A stretch of DNA of 64,000 nucleotides from Mycobacterium intracellulare ATCC 13950 (GTDB lineage Bacteria; Actinomycetota; Actinomycetes; Mycobacteriales; Mycobacteriaceae). Location of the stretch: NCBI RefSeq assembly GCF_000277125.1, contig NC_016946.1, positions 1,054,001 to 1,118,000 on the forward strand. The letters run 5' to 3'. Of this stretch, positions 17,108 through 24,644 are shown piece by piece (the first letter of the stretch is position 1; each line of letters begins with the position of its first letter). The position numbers and the translations under genes are program-made. The notes beneath the pieces are model-generated. The model did no database searches. It saw only the letters and a list, made by a program, of their open reading frames with translations, and had not been told where the DNA came from.

Positions 17108-18259
17108 TCAGAATTCGACATCGTCCGGCTCTTTCACCCTTTGCAGGCCGGGCGGCAATTCCCACGTCCAGTGCGAGATCGCGCCGTCATCCCCGTAATG
17201 GGAAATCTTGATGACCGCGAGATCTTTTGACGCACTTTGCACTGTGCCCTTGCCCGCGCCGGTGGCTTGCTGGACTTTCTCAATCACTTCGTCAGAGCGC
17301 ATGGGACCGGCCGAGAGAAGTTGCTTGAGAGCCTGTTTCGCGGCGTCTCGCATCGGCGCTGTCTTGCGGGCATCGGCCACCTTGGCACCGTCAGCGCCGA
17401 CCAATTGGTCTGCTGTCAAATCAACGGTGCCGCGCCATGCGACAACCGGTACTTCTTCGTTGTCAGGCGAGCTTTCAAGTGAGTAGCCGATAGAGGCTGG
17501 GCCTTTGGACAGATTGCCGATTGCCCGTGCCAGCGCGTACTTTGCGCCTTCTTCGGACTCTCGGACTAACGGTGCAGCCGAGATCACCGAGCGCACCAGC
17601 GCCGAGTACGCCACACTGCCGCCCCCGCGATGCTTGGCGCTCATGCCAGCGGCCTTATTGAAGTGCCGAACCAACAAGATGGCACATCTTGTCTCGCGGG
17701 CCAGCTCCACCAGGTGCATAAGCACGCGACGAATCGATGTATCCACGCCGTGCTTGACGTTTTCGGGCATGCAGGCCGAGATGGGATCAATGACTACGAG
17801 TTTGGCATCGGTCTCTGTGATGCCCTGCCGCAGCCAAGCAATGTCGTCGGGAATGGTGAACGGCCTTGCGTCACCCCACTCGTCGACCGGCCTATTGAGC
17901 GTCGCGATCCTCTCCAGGTCCGCCCCGGCAGCGATCAATCGCGGCACGATGGTGTCGTCTTCGTCGTCTTCGATGCCCACAAGGATCACATCGGCAGGAT
18001 CCGCTATGGAGTCAACACGCTTGGCCCCAACGACCGTGGTAGGCCATGGCTTTCCCTGCGACACAATAGCGGCCATTGCAAGGGTGACCGTGGACTTGCC
18101 AACATCGGAGTCGCCCTCCAGGATCGACACCTTTCCGAGGGGTATCCAGCCATACCAAAGCCATTTGACGGCAGTAGGTTTAACGCCGCTCAGCCGGCGG
18201 ATCGCGCTTCCGCTCTCACCGCTGGTATCGACCCGCTCGTCGGCTACAATGTCTGACAT
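17108..18259 (-). CDS. RepA-like AAA ATPase (plasmid/phage replicative helicase family)
   Basis: A 383-aa P-loop ATPase of the AAA_25/RepA type: Walker A EGDSDVGKST (about residues 48-57), Walker B KLVVIDPISA, and the sensor-like CAILLVRHFNKAAG. A C-terminal winged-helix-like region (APMRDAAKQALKQLLSAGPM) could bind DNA. Proteins of this family act as hexameric helicases or loaders in plasmids and phage satellites, usually together with a primase-polymerase, which is present upstream. The ATG at 18259 has a strong GGAGGTGAA site. The iteron-like array begins just after its stop codon. Confidence 0.88.
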   Translation of the reverse strand: MSDIVADERVDTSGESGSAIRRLSGVKPTAVKWLWYGWIPLGKVSILEGDSDVGKSTVTLAMAAIVSQGKPWPTTVVGAKRVDSIADPADVILVGIEDDEDDTIVPRLIAAGADLERIATLNRPVDEWGDARPFTIPDDIAWLRQGITETDAKLVVIDPISACMPENVKHGVDTSIRRVLMHLVELARETRCAILLVRHFNKAAGMSAKHRGGGSVAYSALVRSVISAAPLVRESEEGAKYALARAIGNLSKGPASIGYSLESSPDNEEVPVVAWRGTVDLTADQLVGADGAKVADARKTAPMRDAAKQALKQLLSAGPMRSDEVIEKVQQATGAGKGTVQSASKDLAVIKISHYGDDGAISHWTWELPPGLQRVKEPDDVEF

Positions 18260-18269
18260 TTCACCTCCG

Positions 18270-18317
18270 AACGAGACCGCCCGTTGTCCGTCAAAGCAAT
18301 TGGGCGGTCTCGTTTTT
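18270..18317. other. Strong hairpin between excisionase-like gene and ATPase gene
   Basis: ACGAGACCGCCC (18271-18282) pairs perfectly with GGGCGGTCTCGT (18302-18313) and is followed by TTTTTT on the plus strand. As a terminator it would act on rightward transcripts. For the minus-strand operon the T-run is on the wrong side, and the stem lies just upstream of the ATPase ribosome-binding site, so it may be a processing or stabilising hairpin. Confidence 0.6.
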
Positions 18318-18324
18318 TACTCGA

Positions 18325-18543
18325 TCAGACGGCCCGCTCGATCCGGCTATCTAGCCACGCCTCGATGTCCTGACGCGCAAAGTACACACGCCCACCAATC
18401 TTGGTGCGCTTCAACGGCCTATCGCCGTAGTAGGCCGCCTTCTTGACCGTGCTGGAGCTCACGTCGACATGACCCAGCTCGCGAGCAACAAGCACAGTCT
18501 CTGCTGAGTCATAGAACTGCTTATCGGGGGTCAACACAGGCAT
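18325..18543 (-). CDS. xis: Excisionase-like HTH DNA-binding protein
   Basis: A 72-aa protein of the MerR-like/HTH_17 excisionase family. The segment SSSTVKKAAYYGDRPLKRTK followed by IGGRVYFARQDIEAWLDSRI is the typical winged-helix pattern in which the second half recognises DNA (KIGGRVYFAREDIEAWL type). Such proteins act as recombination directionality factors or transcriptional regulators. It is located between the primase-polymerase and the ATPase genes rather than next to int, so a control role in replication gene expression is equally possible. Confidence 0.82.
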   Translation of the reverse strand: MPVLTPDKQFYDSAETVLVARELGHVDVSSSTVKKAAYYGDRPLKRTKIGGRVYFARQDIEAWLDSRIERAV

Positions 18544-18739
18544 TTGGGCGCTGTCCCTTCATGTTTCGGATTTAACCGACGGTTACCCGTCGACTGCCCA
18601 AATTCTGCCGCACGACGCGCGCCATGTCTGCCCCTGCGGCCCGTAGGCTATTGCCCCTCAGCGCAATACGGCGGCTACACCGACACACGTCGTCAATTCA
18701 GCCGCCGCAATGGGCCAAAGTTTGGCAGATTCTTCCTAG

Positions 18740-19642
18740 CTACGCATACTCTCTAGAGTCGGTACCGGAACAGCGGTCGCTTTTGAGCTGCAACTGTTCG
18801 GCGCTGCTGTTCTCTGCCACATCTATGGCCCACTGCACCAGGCGTGAAAACTCGTTGCGGTCGCGGTCCCAGTACTCCCGTAGGGTCCGTATGACGGTTC
18901 GAGCGGGCACATAGCCAACGCGGGCCTCGCTCATGCCCACCTTTAGCGCTTCCCGCATAGCGTCGTGCGGACTGCGGCCCCGCTCCAGCAGTACCGCGTA
19001 CATCGTCAGCAGCGCATCAAGTTTGTGCGGCCTGGCGTTGCCGGTGTAGCGGGTGCAGAACTTGCCGACTGTGGTCCTATTGCCGCCAACCACCACCCCG
19101 GCCCCTGCCTTAACCACATGTGTTGCTAGGTAGCTGGCCAGCTCTTTCGGAATAGCCGGCGGCGATCCAGCACGCACAACGCGGCGGTTGCCATAGGGAG
19201 GCAGCACGATACCGCCGCCCACACAGCGCACCTCCCCGAAGGGCAGTGTGGGGTTACCGAGACGCAATCCTTTGGGAAGCGAGAACCAGTAGTGTCCGCG
19301 GTTGGGGCTCTCATCGGGACGGGTGGCCACGTACACAGCAGCGGCCAGGTGCTTTCGCAGGTGCCGGGGAGTGGAGGGCGGCCGATCAACGTCAATCACC
19401 AAACAGCCATATAGGCCGGGACTGGTGGCAAGGGCGCTGAAGGGTCCGAACTGTTCTCTCCACCGCAGCAGCTGCTTAGCGTCGGTGGTGATGTCTCGGT
19501 AGCCCACTAGGTTCCAGCACGATTTGCCCTTACCCTTGGCCGGGTCAAATGGCGCCACGGGAATACCGTTGGCCGCGTATTCCACGGCCGCGTCGAACAC
19601 GTCCAGACCGGTTACGTCCGGAAGCGATACGGACATATTCAC
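18740..19642 (-). CDS. Bifunctional primase-polymerase (Prim-Pol) domain protein
   Basis: A 300-aa protein with an N-terminal archaeo-eukaryotic-type primase-polymerase domain as found in plasmids and prophages: the opening VFDAAVEYAANGIPVAPFDP, the metal-binding CLVIDVDRP, and the later PNRGHYWFSLP and GEVRCVGGGIVLPPYGNRRV. The C-terminal region (about 190-290) is a helical domain. With the RepA-like ATPase downstream it forms a minimal replication module. The start is GTG 19642, overlapping the preceding stop (GTGA); an ATG two codons in is an alternative. Confidence 0.88.
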   Translation of the reverse strand: MNMSVSLPDVTGLDVFDAAVEYAANGIPVAPFDPAKGKGKSCWNLVGYRDITTDAKQLLRWREQFGPFSALATSPGLYGCLVIDVDRPPSTPRHLRKHLAAAVYVATRPDESPNRGHYWFSLPKGLRLGNPTLPFGEVRCVGGGIVLPPYGNRRVVRAGSPPAIPKELASYLATHVVKAGAGVVVGGNRTTVGKFCTRYTGNARPHKLDALLTMYAVLLERGRSPHDAMREALKVGMSEARVGYVPARTVIRTLREYWDRDRNEFSRLVQWAIDVAENSSAEQLQLKSDRCSGTDSREYA

Positions 19643-19878
19643 CCTAGGTCCGCCTTGGCCTCTTCTAGCAGCCGTAGGGCTCTGGCTTGCTTGTCCTGGG
19701 CCTTGGCACGGCGGGCACGCTTCACGGCTTCCGGCTTTAGATCGGCAATGGCTTGGTGGGCCGCAGCTTTAGCCACTACGGCCCGCACGTAATCACTAGG
19801 CACTCCTAGGCGGATGCTGATGTAGCCGGTGCAGTAGCCCTGATTGTGCAGCTGAAGAACCTTTTGCGCCTCGTACAC
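19639..19878 (-). CDS. Small HTH protein upstream of primase-polymerase
   Basis: A 79-aa protein beginning with GTG 19878. The first half (KVLQLHNQGYCTGYISIRLG followed by VPSDYVRAVVAKA) reads as a helix-turn-helix similar to those of sigma- or resolvase-type domains; the rest is a basic, charged helix (KRARRAKAQDKQARALRLLE). It overlaps the Prim-Pol start by four bases and its GTG overlaps the stop of the split gene upstream by one (TAGTG). It is possibly a replication or copy-number regulator; no named family recognised. Confidence 0.65.
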   Translation of the reverse strand: MYEAQKVLQLHNQGYCTGYISIRLGVPSDYVRAVVAKAAAHQAIADLKPEAVKRARRAKAQDKQARALRLLEEAKADLG

Positions 19879-19993
19879 TAGAACAACTCCGGCATGTCAC
19901 GGTTGTCGCCGTTGTCAAACCACGTTTGGGACTGCCCCCAGTTTGGTTGACTCCTGACCTGTGAGGATTCGTCCTCGCTGGAAGGATCAGCTC

Positions 19994-20323
19994 GTGCCGA
20001 AACCGTTTCCTGCCGAGTTCCGAGCCGACGTCATCGCTGTGGCCCGCAAGGGCGAGGCGCCGCTGCGCCAGATCGCGAAGGACTTCGGCATCTCGGAAGC
20101 CTGCTTGCACCGCTGGCTCAAGATCGCCGACCGCCAAGACGGTGGCGACCGGGCCAGCACGCCATCTGCCGTTGCTGACGATGTAGCCGCGCAGCTGCGC
20201 GAGGCGCACAAGCGGATCAAACTCCTCGAGCAGGAGGCCGAGGTGATGCGCCGCGCGGTCGGCTACCTGTCCCGGGACGCTAACCCAAATGATGTACCCG
20301 CTGGTCCTCGACCTTGCCGCTGA
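19994..20323 (+). CDS. IS3-family transposase OrfA
   Basis: DNA-binding subunit of the IS3 transposase. From GTG 19994 the 109-aa product reads VPKPFPAEFRADVIAVARKG, then an HTH (LRQIAKDFGISEACLHRWLK) and a coiled-coil/leucine-zipper tail (LREAHKRIKLLEQEAEVMRR). An in-frame ATG at 19961 would lengthen it. It overlaps orfB by 35 bp in another frame, the arrangement in which a programmed -1 frameshift makes the OrfAB fusion. Appears intact. Confidence 0.88.
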   Translation: MPKPFPAEFRADVIAVARKGEAPLRQIAKDFGISEACLHRWLKIADRQDGGDRASTPSAVADDVAAQLREAHKRIKLLEQEAEVMRRAVGYLSRDANPNDVPAGPRPCR

Positions 20324-20981
20324 CGGGATCCCTGTTACGGTGACCTGCCGGGTCTTGGGATTCTCTACCCAGGCGTTCTACAAATGGCGCAAAGCACCGC
20401 TGTCGCAGCGAGATTGGGACGATGCGCACCTGATCAACGCCGCCCGCGACATCCACGCCGACGACCCCGCATTCGGCTACCGATTCATCGCAGACGAACT
20501 TCCCGGGCGCGGGATCACCGCCGGTGAGAACCGCGTCGCACGGCTGTGTTCCCAGGAGCGCATCTGGTCGATCTTCGCCAAGAAACGTGGACTAAACCGT
20601 CGATCCGGACCACCGGTCCACGACGACCTCGTCCAGCGTCAGTTCGGCGCCCCGGCCGCCAACCAGGTCTGGCTGGCCGATATCACCGAGCACCGCACCG
20701 ACGAAGGCAAGCTCTACCTCTGCGCCATCAAAGACGTCCACTCCAACCGGATCGTGGGCTACTCGATCGACTCGCGAATGAAGTCTTCGCTGGCGGTGGC
20801 CGCCCTGGATCACGCCGTGGCGCTTCGCGCACCTGTCGCGACGATCGTTCATTCCGACAGGGGCAGCCAATTTCGGTCACGAAAATTCGTCCACGCACTG
20901 TCGCACAACGGGTTACACGGATCGATGGGCCGGGTCGGTGCGTGCGGAGACAACGCCGCCATGGAGATGCTCCTATCGGTG

Positions 20982-22037
20982 TCAAGTGGTGATCGGGGCG
21001 GTTTCGAGAAGTCGGAAGAGATGGCGCGCGTAGTACCGCTTCAGACACCGCATGGCTTCACGTTTGGTCTTGCCATCGCTGACCCGACGGGCGATGTAGG
21101 CCTTGGTTGGCGGGTGAACCTTGGCCCGGGCCAGGATGACCGTGTGCAGTGCACGGTTCAGCTGGCGGTCACCACCACGTGAGAGACGGTGGCGAGTCTG
21201 GGTTTGACCCGAGGTCGCTTCGAGCGGTGCAACGCCGCCAAGGCGTGCGAAGGCGGCTTCGTCCCGGCAGCGGCCGGGGTGTGACCAGGACACGAGGATC
21301 TGAGCGGCCATCAGCACACCGATGCCCGGTTCATCGAGTAGCGCGGGTGCCATCGACCGCACCAGCGGGATCATCGCCAACTCAAGCTCGCGGCACTCGT
21401 CGGTCAGTTGCCTGACTCTGTTCGCAGTGCTGCGCAAGGACAACTTCGTAGCCGCGTATTCGGGGTCAGTAGCAGTGTCGGGGCGCAGTCGTTGGCAACG
21501 AGCCACCAACGCCATCAGGGGTCGACCTCGGAGTTCCTCACGGAGGTCAACCGGCGCGGTTACGACAAGAGCCTTGAGCACGTTAATCGCAGCGACCCGG
21601 GCAAGTTTCGCGCTATCGCGTGCGGTGATGAGTGTGCGCAGCCCTTCGCGCGTACCGCGCGACCGCGGGGTTGCCCAACTCTTACGTCCGAGAATCTCCC
21701 GTGCGGCCCTGACTGCGTCAAGGGAGTCGGACTTCGCGCCGTCCTTGGCCGCTCTGGTGCAGGGATGGTCAAATTCGATGACGAACTCGCCCTTCGCCGC
21801 CAAGGCTGCCGCGAGGCCGGCGCCGTAGCTCCCCGTGGACTCAATCGACCAGGCCCGCCGACCCTCGGTCGTGTAGGGCGCTGCCCACCGCAACGCCTGC
21901 CCATACCCGCGGGCCGTGGTGGGAAAAACTTTCGAGGCGAGCTCACCCTGGGTCTTCGAACATACGACGGCCGCGGTAATCCGATCACGATCAGGATCTA
22001 CGCCAATGACGTGATCGACGAGTTCTGCCAGTGCCAT
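20982..22037 (-). CDS. IS110-family DEDD transposase/recombinase
   Basis: A 351-aa RNA-guided recombinase of the IS110 family. The N-terminal RuvC-like domain has the DEDD residues Asp14 (GVDPDRD), Glu66 (SIESTGSYG), Asp104 and Asp107 (AKSDSLDA). The C-terminal Transposase_20 domain has PGIGVLMAAQILVSWSHPGR and the catalytic serine region ATSGQTQTRHRLSRGGDRQLN. The ATG at 22037 has an AAGGAG site. Complete, so potentially active. Confidence 0.93.
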   Translation of the reverse strand: MALAELVDHVIGVDPDRDRITAAVVCSKTQGELASKVFPTTARGYGQALRWAAPYTTEGRRAWSIESTGSYGAGLAAALAAKGEFVIEFDHPCTRAAKDGAKSDSLDAVRAAREILGRKSWATPRSRGTREGLRTLITARDSAKLARVAAINVLKALVVTAPVDLREELRGRPLMALVARCQRLRPDTATDPEYAATKLSLRSTANRVRQLTDECRELELAMIPLVRSMAPALLDEPGIGVLMAAQILVSWSHPGRCRDEAAFARLGGVAPLEATSGQTQTRHRLSRGGDRQLNRALHTVILARAKVHPPTKAYIARRVSDGKTKREAMRCLKRYYARHLFRLLETAPITT

Positions 22038-22254
22038 GCCTTGCTCCTTCTGATGCGGCGTTAAGGACTCCGCCGAGGAGTTGAGGCAGGACTGTGATGG
22101 GTCACCCGAAGGGACAAGCTCCTAATCAAGCCATCGAGGTCGGCGGTGCGGCTGACGGACATATCTCTCAATGAGGACACCGGTGGGGTCGGTCATTCTG
22201 TGGGTCACGTCAGCCAGCACCACCTTGCCGCGCAGCATGCTGGAAGTGTCACAG
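22038..22254 (-). ncRNA. Candidate IS110 bridge RNA
   Basis: The long leader of IS110 elements encodes a bridge RNA with a target-binding loop and a donor-binding loop. Reading the minus strand from the end inward, four short segments appear in the published IS621 order. AGAATGAC (22199-22192) matches the left target AGAACGAC with one difference that still allows a G-U pair. CATTGAG (22173-22167) is complementary to the right target CTCCATG except at one base. TAGGAGC (22124-22118) matches the right IS end TAGGAGC. TCACAGT (22097-22091) is complementary to the left end ACTGTGA. Boundaries of the RNA are not determined. Confidence 0.6.
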
Positions 22255-22699
22255 TCGTTCTTCGCCCTTCTGCAACGCAACGTGCTCGACCGGCGACGCT
22301 GGTCCACCCGAGCCGAACTACGCCTGGCGATCGTGACCTGGATCGAGCGGACCTACCACCGACGCCGCCGGCAACGCGCACTCGGCAGGCTCACCCCGAT
22401 AGAGTTCGAACTGCTCCACACACCAGTCGCAACCGCGGCCTGAAAATCACACCCCGCGAGTCAACTGAACTCGGGGCAGTCCCAACTGCTCGGCCTTCTC
22501 GGGCCGCAGCTGGCAAAGTGCGCTTAGAGTGCGCGCTACTTCCAAGAGGGTGGTCTCGGGGCCGATGCTGCGTTGATTGTCGATAGACATTGCTATCCCT
22601 TTCGGGGTCGAAACACGGCACCTCACCGGTCGGTGAAGGTGGACCGCGTTTCGCGCGTGCCTCCCGAAGGGCCGTGACTTAACGCCAGACTGTTTGCGT

Positions 22700-22738
22700 T
22701 CTCAAGTGCGTGCCGAGCCGTCAGGCCGTTACTTGAGA
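22700..22738. promoter_or_regulatory. Inverted repeat in the divergent control region
   Basis: TCTCAAGT (22700-22707) and ACTTGAGA (22731-22738) are perfect 8-bp complements, 23 bp apart. They lie in the 354-bp gap between the divergent split replication-operon gene and the HEPN-like gene, a natural place for an operator of the element. Nothing else in the gap looks coding. Confidence 0.45.
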
Positions 22739-22916
22739 TGCGCGCCGTTTCCTGCGCCGTGGTGCCGTGTCAGCGGCACGTCTGCAGATTACAGCGGTAC
22801 GTCGCCGTTGTCACTGTGGTCCGCAGGCCACGACTGCGACACGCCGTGAACGGTCGTGCCGTTTGTCGGTCCTTCGTGCGATCCTGTAGGGCTGCCCACC
22901 AGAAGGGAGCCACACG

Positions 22917-22922
22917 ATGTGA
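22917..22922 (+). promoter_or_regulatory. Start-stop ATG-TGA behind a strong ribosome-binding site
   Basis: AGAAGGGAGCCACACG precedes ATG immediately followed by TGA, 23 bp before the GTG start of the HEPN-like gene and out of frame with it. A start-stop pair with a good Shine-Dalgarno can stall or reinitiate ribosomes and could tune translation of the downstream gene. Confidence 0.35.
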
Positions 22923-22944
22923 CAGTACGAGGAAAGGTACAGAC

Positions 22945-24345
22945 GTGGAGGATGACGACCAGGAAGAAGTAGAGCGCGTACGAGAGTGGATCGGCCGGCT
23001 GAACGCTTTCACATCGTCACTGGACGACATCGTGGAGGAAGGTCCGATAGATCTCTGCGAGAAGGCGTGCGAGGCATGGCAGGCATCCTTCACTGAAAAT
23101 CCTCCGCGGCCTGCTACTGCAGCCGCTCTTGTTGTCCTCGAGACGTTGCAGGCGCTCATGGACGCGGCGTTTGCAGCGACGGTGGACTATTACGAGACCC
23201 CGGATGTCAGAGACCGGATGACCCGCGATGACGTTCTCAAGTCCTTGCGGGAAGCCCTGCGCAGCGTGCGCCAGCTGAGCGAGCAGTCCTTATCGAACGG
23301 CTTACCGTCAGCCGAAGTGATCAAGCAACGCAACAATTCGGCGATCACCAGCATGCAGAGGATCAAGGAAGCCGCTGACAAGTTGCAGGCCCAAGACGAA
23401 GCCCACGAGGCCGAAGCAGCCGCAGACCCGTACGGCGCGATCTTTCTTCACCTGGACCCCAGCCGTTCTGACGCCCCGATCATGGAGAAGGTGAGCTCGT
23501 TGACTGAAGACGATGACAAACGTTACCGCGATGCCTACGAACGCCTTCGGCGCATGATCGACAGCGAGTTGCTGGAGCACATCTCCGATGAGAGCGACCG
23601 TTTGTGCGATGTGGTGATGGCACTGCTGATTGATCTGAGAGACAACCGGATATCGCTCTTTGACGAGGACGCTTGGGACGAACATAGGCGCAAGATCCGG
23701 TCTGCACTGATCTCATTCACCACGGCGCTATACAGCCACAGGGAGCAGACGGTCAGGGCGGCCAAGAAGGCGTTTAATCGCGGTCCTGAGGTCCAGGCAG
23801 TCGAGAAGTTGTTTGACGAGCTGCGTAAGACGTCGTTTGAGTACGGCTGGCTGGAAGAGCTGCGGGGTGCGCTGCAGCATGGCGACATCAACGCCTTCAG
23901 GTGGGGCTTCGGGGCATCGATGGACGCGGAACCTACGGCGAACGTGTACATGAGTCGAGAGTTCATGCTGGGCTTCACGCACAACTCGTCGCAGAAGAAG
24001 TGGTTGAAGCGTCGAGAGCTGGAAGACATGGAGTCTGATCCCAGCGTGCTGGACATGATCAAAGCGGTTCAGCCGTTGATGGGACCGCTCCAGGAGAAGC
24101 TGGACAAGATCCTGTACCCGAACGTGGCGGATGACGTTGCCACGGTACGGGAGCTGTTGAGCCGTTACCCGCACCCGAACGGACTGCATGCGTTGCAAAA
24201 CGGTCCCGGCTTCACGCGCCGCAACCCGTGGCCGCCCCTGAGCCCGCTTGCTCCGCGCGTGTTGCGCTTCGTCGTCAACTACGAACCTAACGACGTCATT
24301 GACGACCAGGCCAGCGGTGATGCTGACGGCGTGACAGCACCGTGA
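22945..24345 (+). CDS. Unknown protein with possible HEPN domain, element cargo
   Basis: A 466-aa soluble, helix-rich, acidic protein. The start is GTG 22945 with GGAAAGG upstream; the longer open frame in front is arginine-rich and unlike coding sequence. Around residues 299-345 it reads FEYGWLEELRGALQHGDINA and later YMSREFMLGFTHNSS, which resembles the R-x4-6-H active-site helix of HEPN proteins (Arg307, His312). The usual Asn after Arg is Gly here. HEPN proteins are often RNases in toxin-antitoxin or phage-defence systems, so a defence cargo is possible. It is the only gene on this strand at the attR end. The assignment is by eye and tentative. Confidence 0.65.
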   Translation: MEDDDQEEVERVREWIGRLNAFTSSLDDIVEEGPIDLCEKACEAWQASFTENPPRPATAAALVVLETLQALMDAAFAATVDYYETPDVRDRMTRDDVLKSLREALRSVRQLSEQSLSNGLPSAEVIKQRNNSAITSMQRIKEAADKLQAQDEAHEAEAAADPYGAIFLHLDPSRSDAPIMEKVSSLTEDDDKRYRDAYERLRRMIDSELLEHISDESDRLCDVVMALLIDLRDNRISLFDEDAWDEHRRKIRSALISFTTALYSHREQTVRAAKKAFNRGPEVQAVEKLFDELRKTSFEYGWLEELRGALQHGDINAFRWGFGASMDAEPTANVYMSREFMLGFTHNSSQKKWLKRRELEDMESDPSVLDMIKAVQPLMGPLQEKLDKILYPNVADDVATVRELLSRYPHPNGLHALQNGPGFTRRNPWPPLSPLAPRVLRFVVNYEPNDVIDDQASGDADGVTAP

Positions 24346-24499
24346 CAGCAGCGCGGCAGCACGACGGCTGCCTGCGGCAATGAGCCAGCAGCGGCCCTAT
24401 TGCCCGTTTTGCCGCCTGTACAGCACCGCTGAAGTGCAATTTTCCGGCTCTGCTGGGTCGCCGCGAGGCGTTGCAGCAACCACAATCGGACAAGGGATC

Positions 24500-24547
24500 C
24501 GGACTTAAAATCCGTCAAGTGTCGGTTCGAGTCCGACTGGGGGCACC
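24500..24547 (+). repeat. attR core: 48-bp copy of the tRNA-Leu 3' half
   Basis: Exact copy of 12178-12225, without the 5' half of the tRNA, marking the right end of the integrated element. The 154 bp before it (24346-24499) contain no gene that I can support and probably hold integrase arm-binding sites. Confidence 0.93.
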
Positions 24548-24644
24548 GCGAAACCCGTCCGAACACGCACGCGCGCCGTGTGGACGCCACGCCCGCATCC
24601 ACCGCCTCGCCGCGCCGGTGCGGGTTTGCGGCTAGTGTCCAGGG

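Larger units (their letters stand above)
20967..22254 (-). mobile_element. IS110-family insertion sequence, 1288 bp
   Basis: Defined by the break in the IS3 orfB reading frame. It has no terminal inverted repeats, as expected for IS110. The transposase is on the minus strand with a 217-bp non-coding leader (22038-22254) and only 15 bp after the stop, the layout of the IS110 group rather than IS1111. Reading the minus strand, the dinucleotide CT flanks both ends (GAACGA-CT and CT-CCATGG), matching the CT core known for IS621-type elements. Confidence 0.88.
20289..22443 (+). pseudogene. IS3-family transposase OrfB, disrupted by IS110 insertion
   Basis: Catalytic subunit with the integrase-core domain. 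The 5' part (20289-20966, 226 codons) has an HTH-21-like region, the first Asp in WLADITEHRTDEGKL and the second Asp in VHSDRGSQFRS, and ends in GDNAAME. The 3' part (22255-22443) resumes SFFALLQRNVLDRRRW and ends LTPIEFELLHTPVATAA. Joining them restores a 288-aa OrfB. The insert falls directly after the codon for the catalytic Glu of the DDE triad, so this copy cannot transpose by itself. Confidence 0.88.
19926..22485 (+). mobile_element. IS3-family insertion sequence, itself interrupted by IS110
   Basis: Terminal inverted repeats are visible: left TTGGGACTGCCCCCAGTTTG, right end (read inward) TTGGGACTGCCCCGAGTTCA; both continue to GTTGACTC with few mismatches. Inside are overlapping orfA and orfB on the plus strand, as in IS3-family elements. 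Without the 1288-bp IS110 insert the element would be about 1.27 kb, a normal IS3 length. No direct duplication of flanking bases is obvious. Confidence 0.88.
19878..22590 (-). pseudogene. Small gene (about 50 codons) split by the IS3/IS110 nest
   Basis: The 5' part runs from ATG 22590 to 22486 (35 codons, MSIDNQRSIGPETTLLEVAR onward) behind the site GAAAGGGA. The 3' part is 19925-19878 (TWFDNGDNRDMPELF then TAG). Removing bases 19926-22485 joins the two exactly in frame. It was the first gene of the replication operon; its stop overlaps the next GTG. No target duplication is evident. Function unknown. The insertion should cut the downstream replication genes from their original promoter. Confidence 0.7.
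12178..24547. mobile_element. Integrative element in tRNA-Leu, satellite/plasmid-like, 12.3 kb
   Basis: Bounded by 48-bp direct repeats (attL in the tRNA, attR at 24500). Cargo from left: a hypothetical/HAD phosphatase pair (plus strand); then on the minus strand tyrosine integrase, 60-aa acidic protein, serine recombinase, HGG zinc-motif protein, RepA-like ATPase, excisionase-like HTH, primase-polymerase, HTH protein and a split small gene; finally a plus-strand possible HEPN protein. No capsid, tail, portal or lysis gene is visible. The genes look less G+C-rich than the flanking chromosome. An IS3 plus IS110 nest interrupts the replication operon and may have stranded the element. H37Rv, as I recall, has integrase fragments (Rv1054/Rv1055) near the same tRNA. 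Confidence 0.92.

Noticed and set aside
18270..18317. Terminator of the minus-strand replication operon
   Set aside because: The T-run follows the stem on the plus strand only; in the operon's direction the stem is preceded, not followed, by the run.
12178..24547. Complete prophage
   Set aside because: No capsid, portal, tail, terminase large subunit or lysis genes are visible in 12.3 kb.
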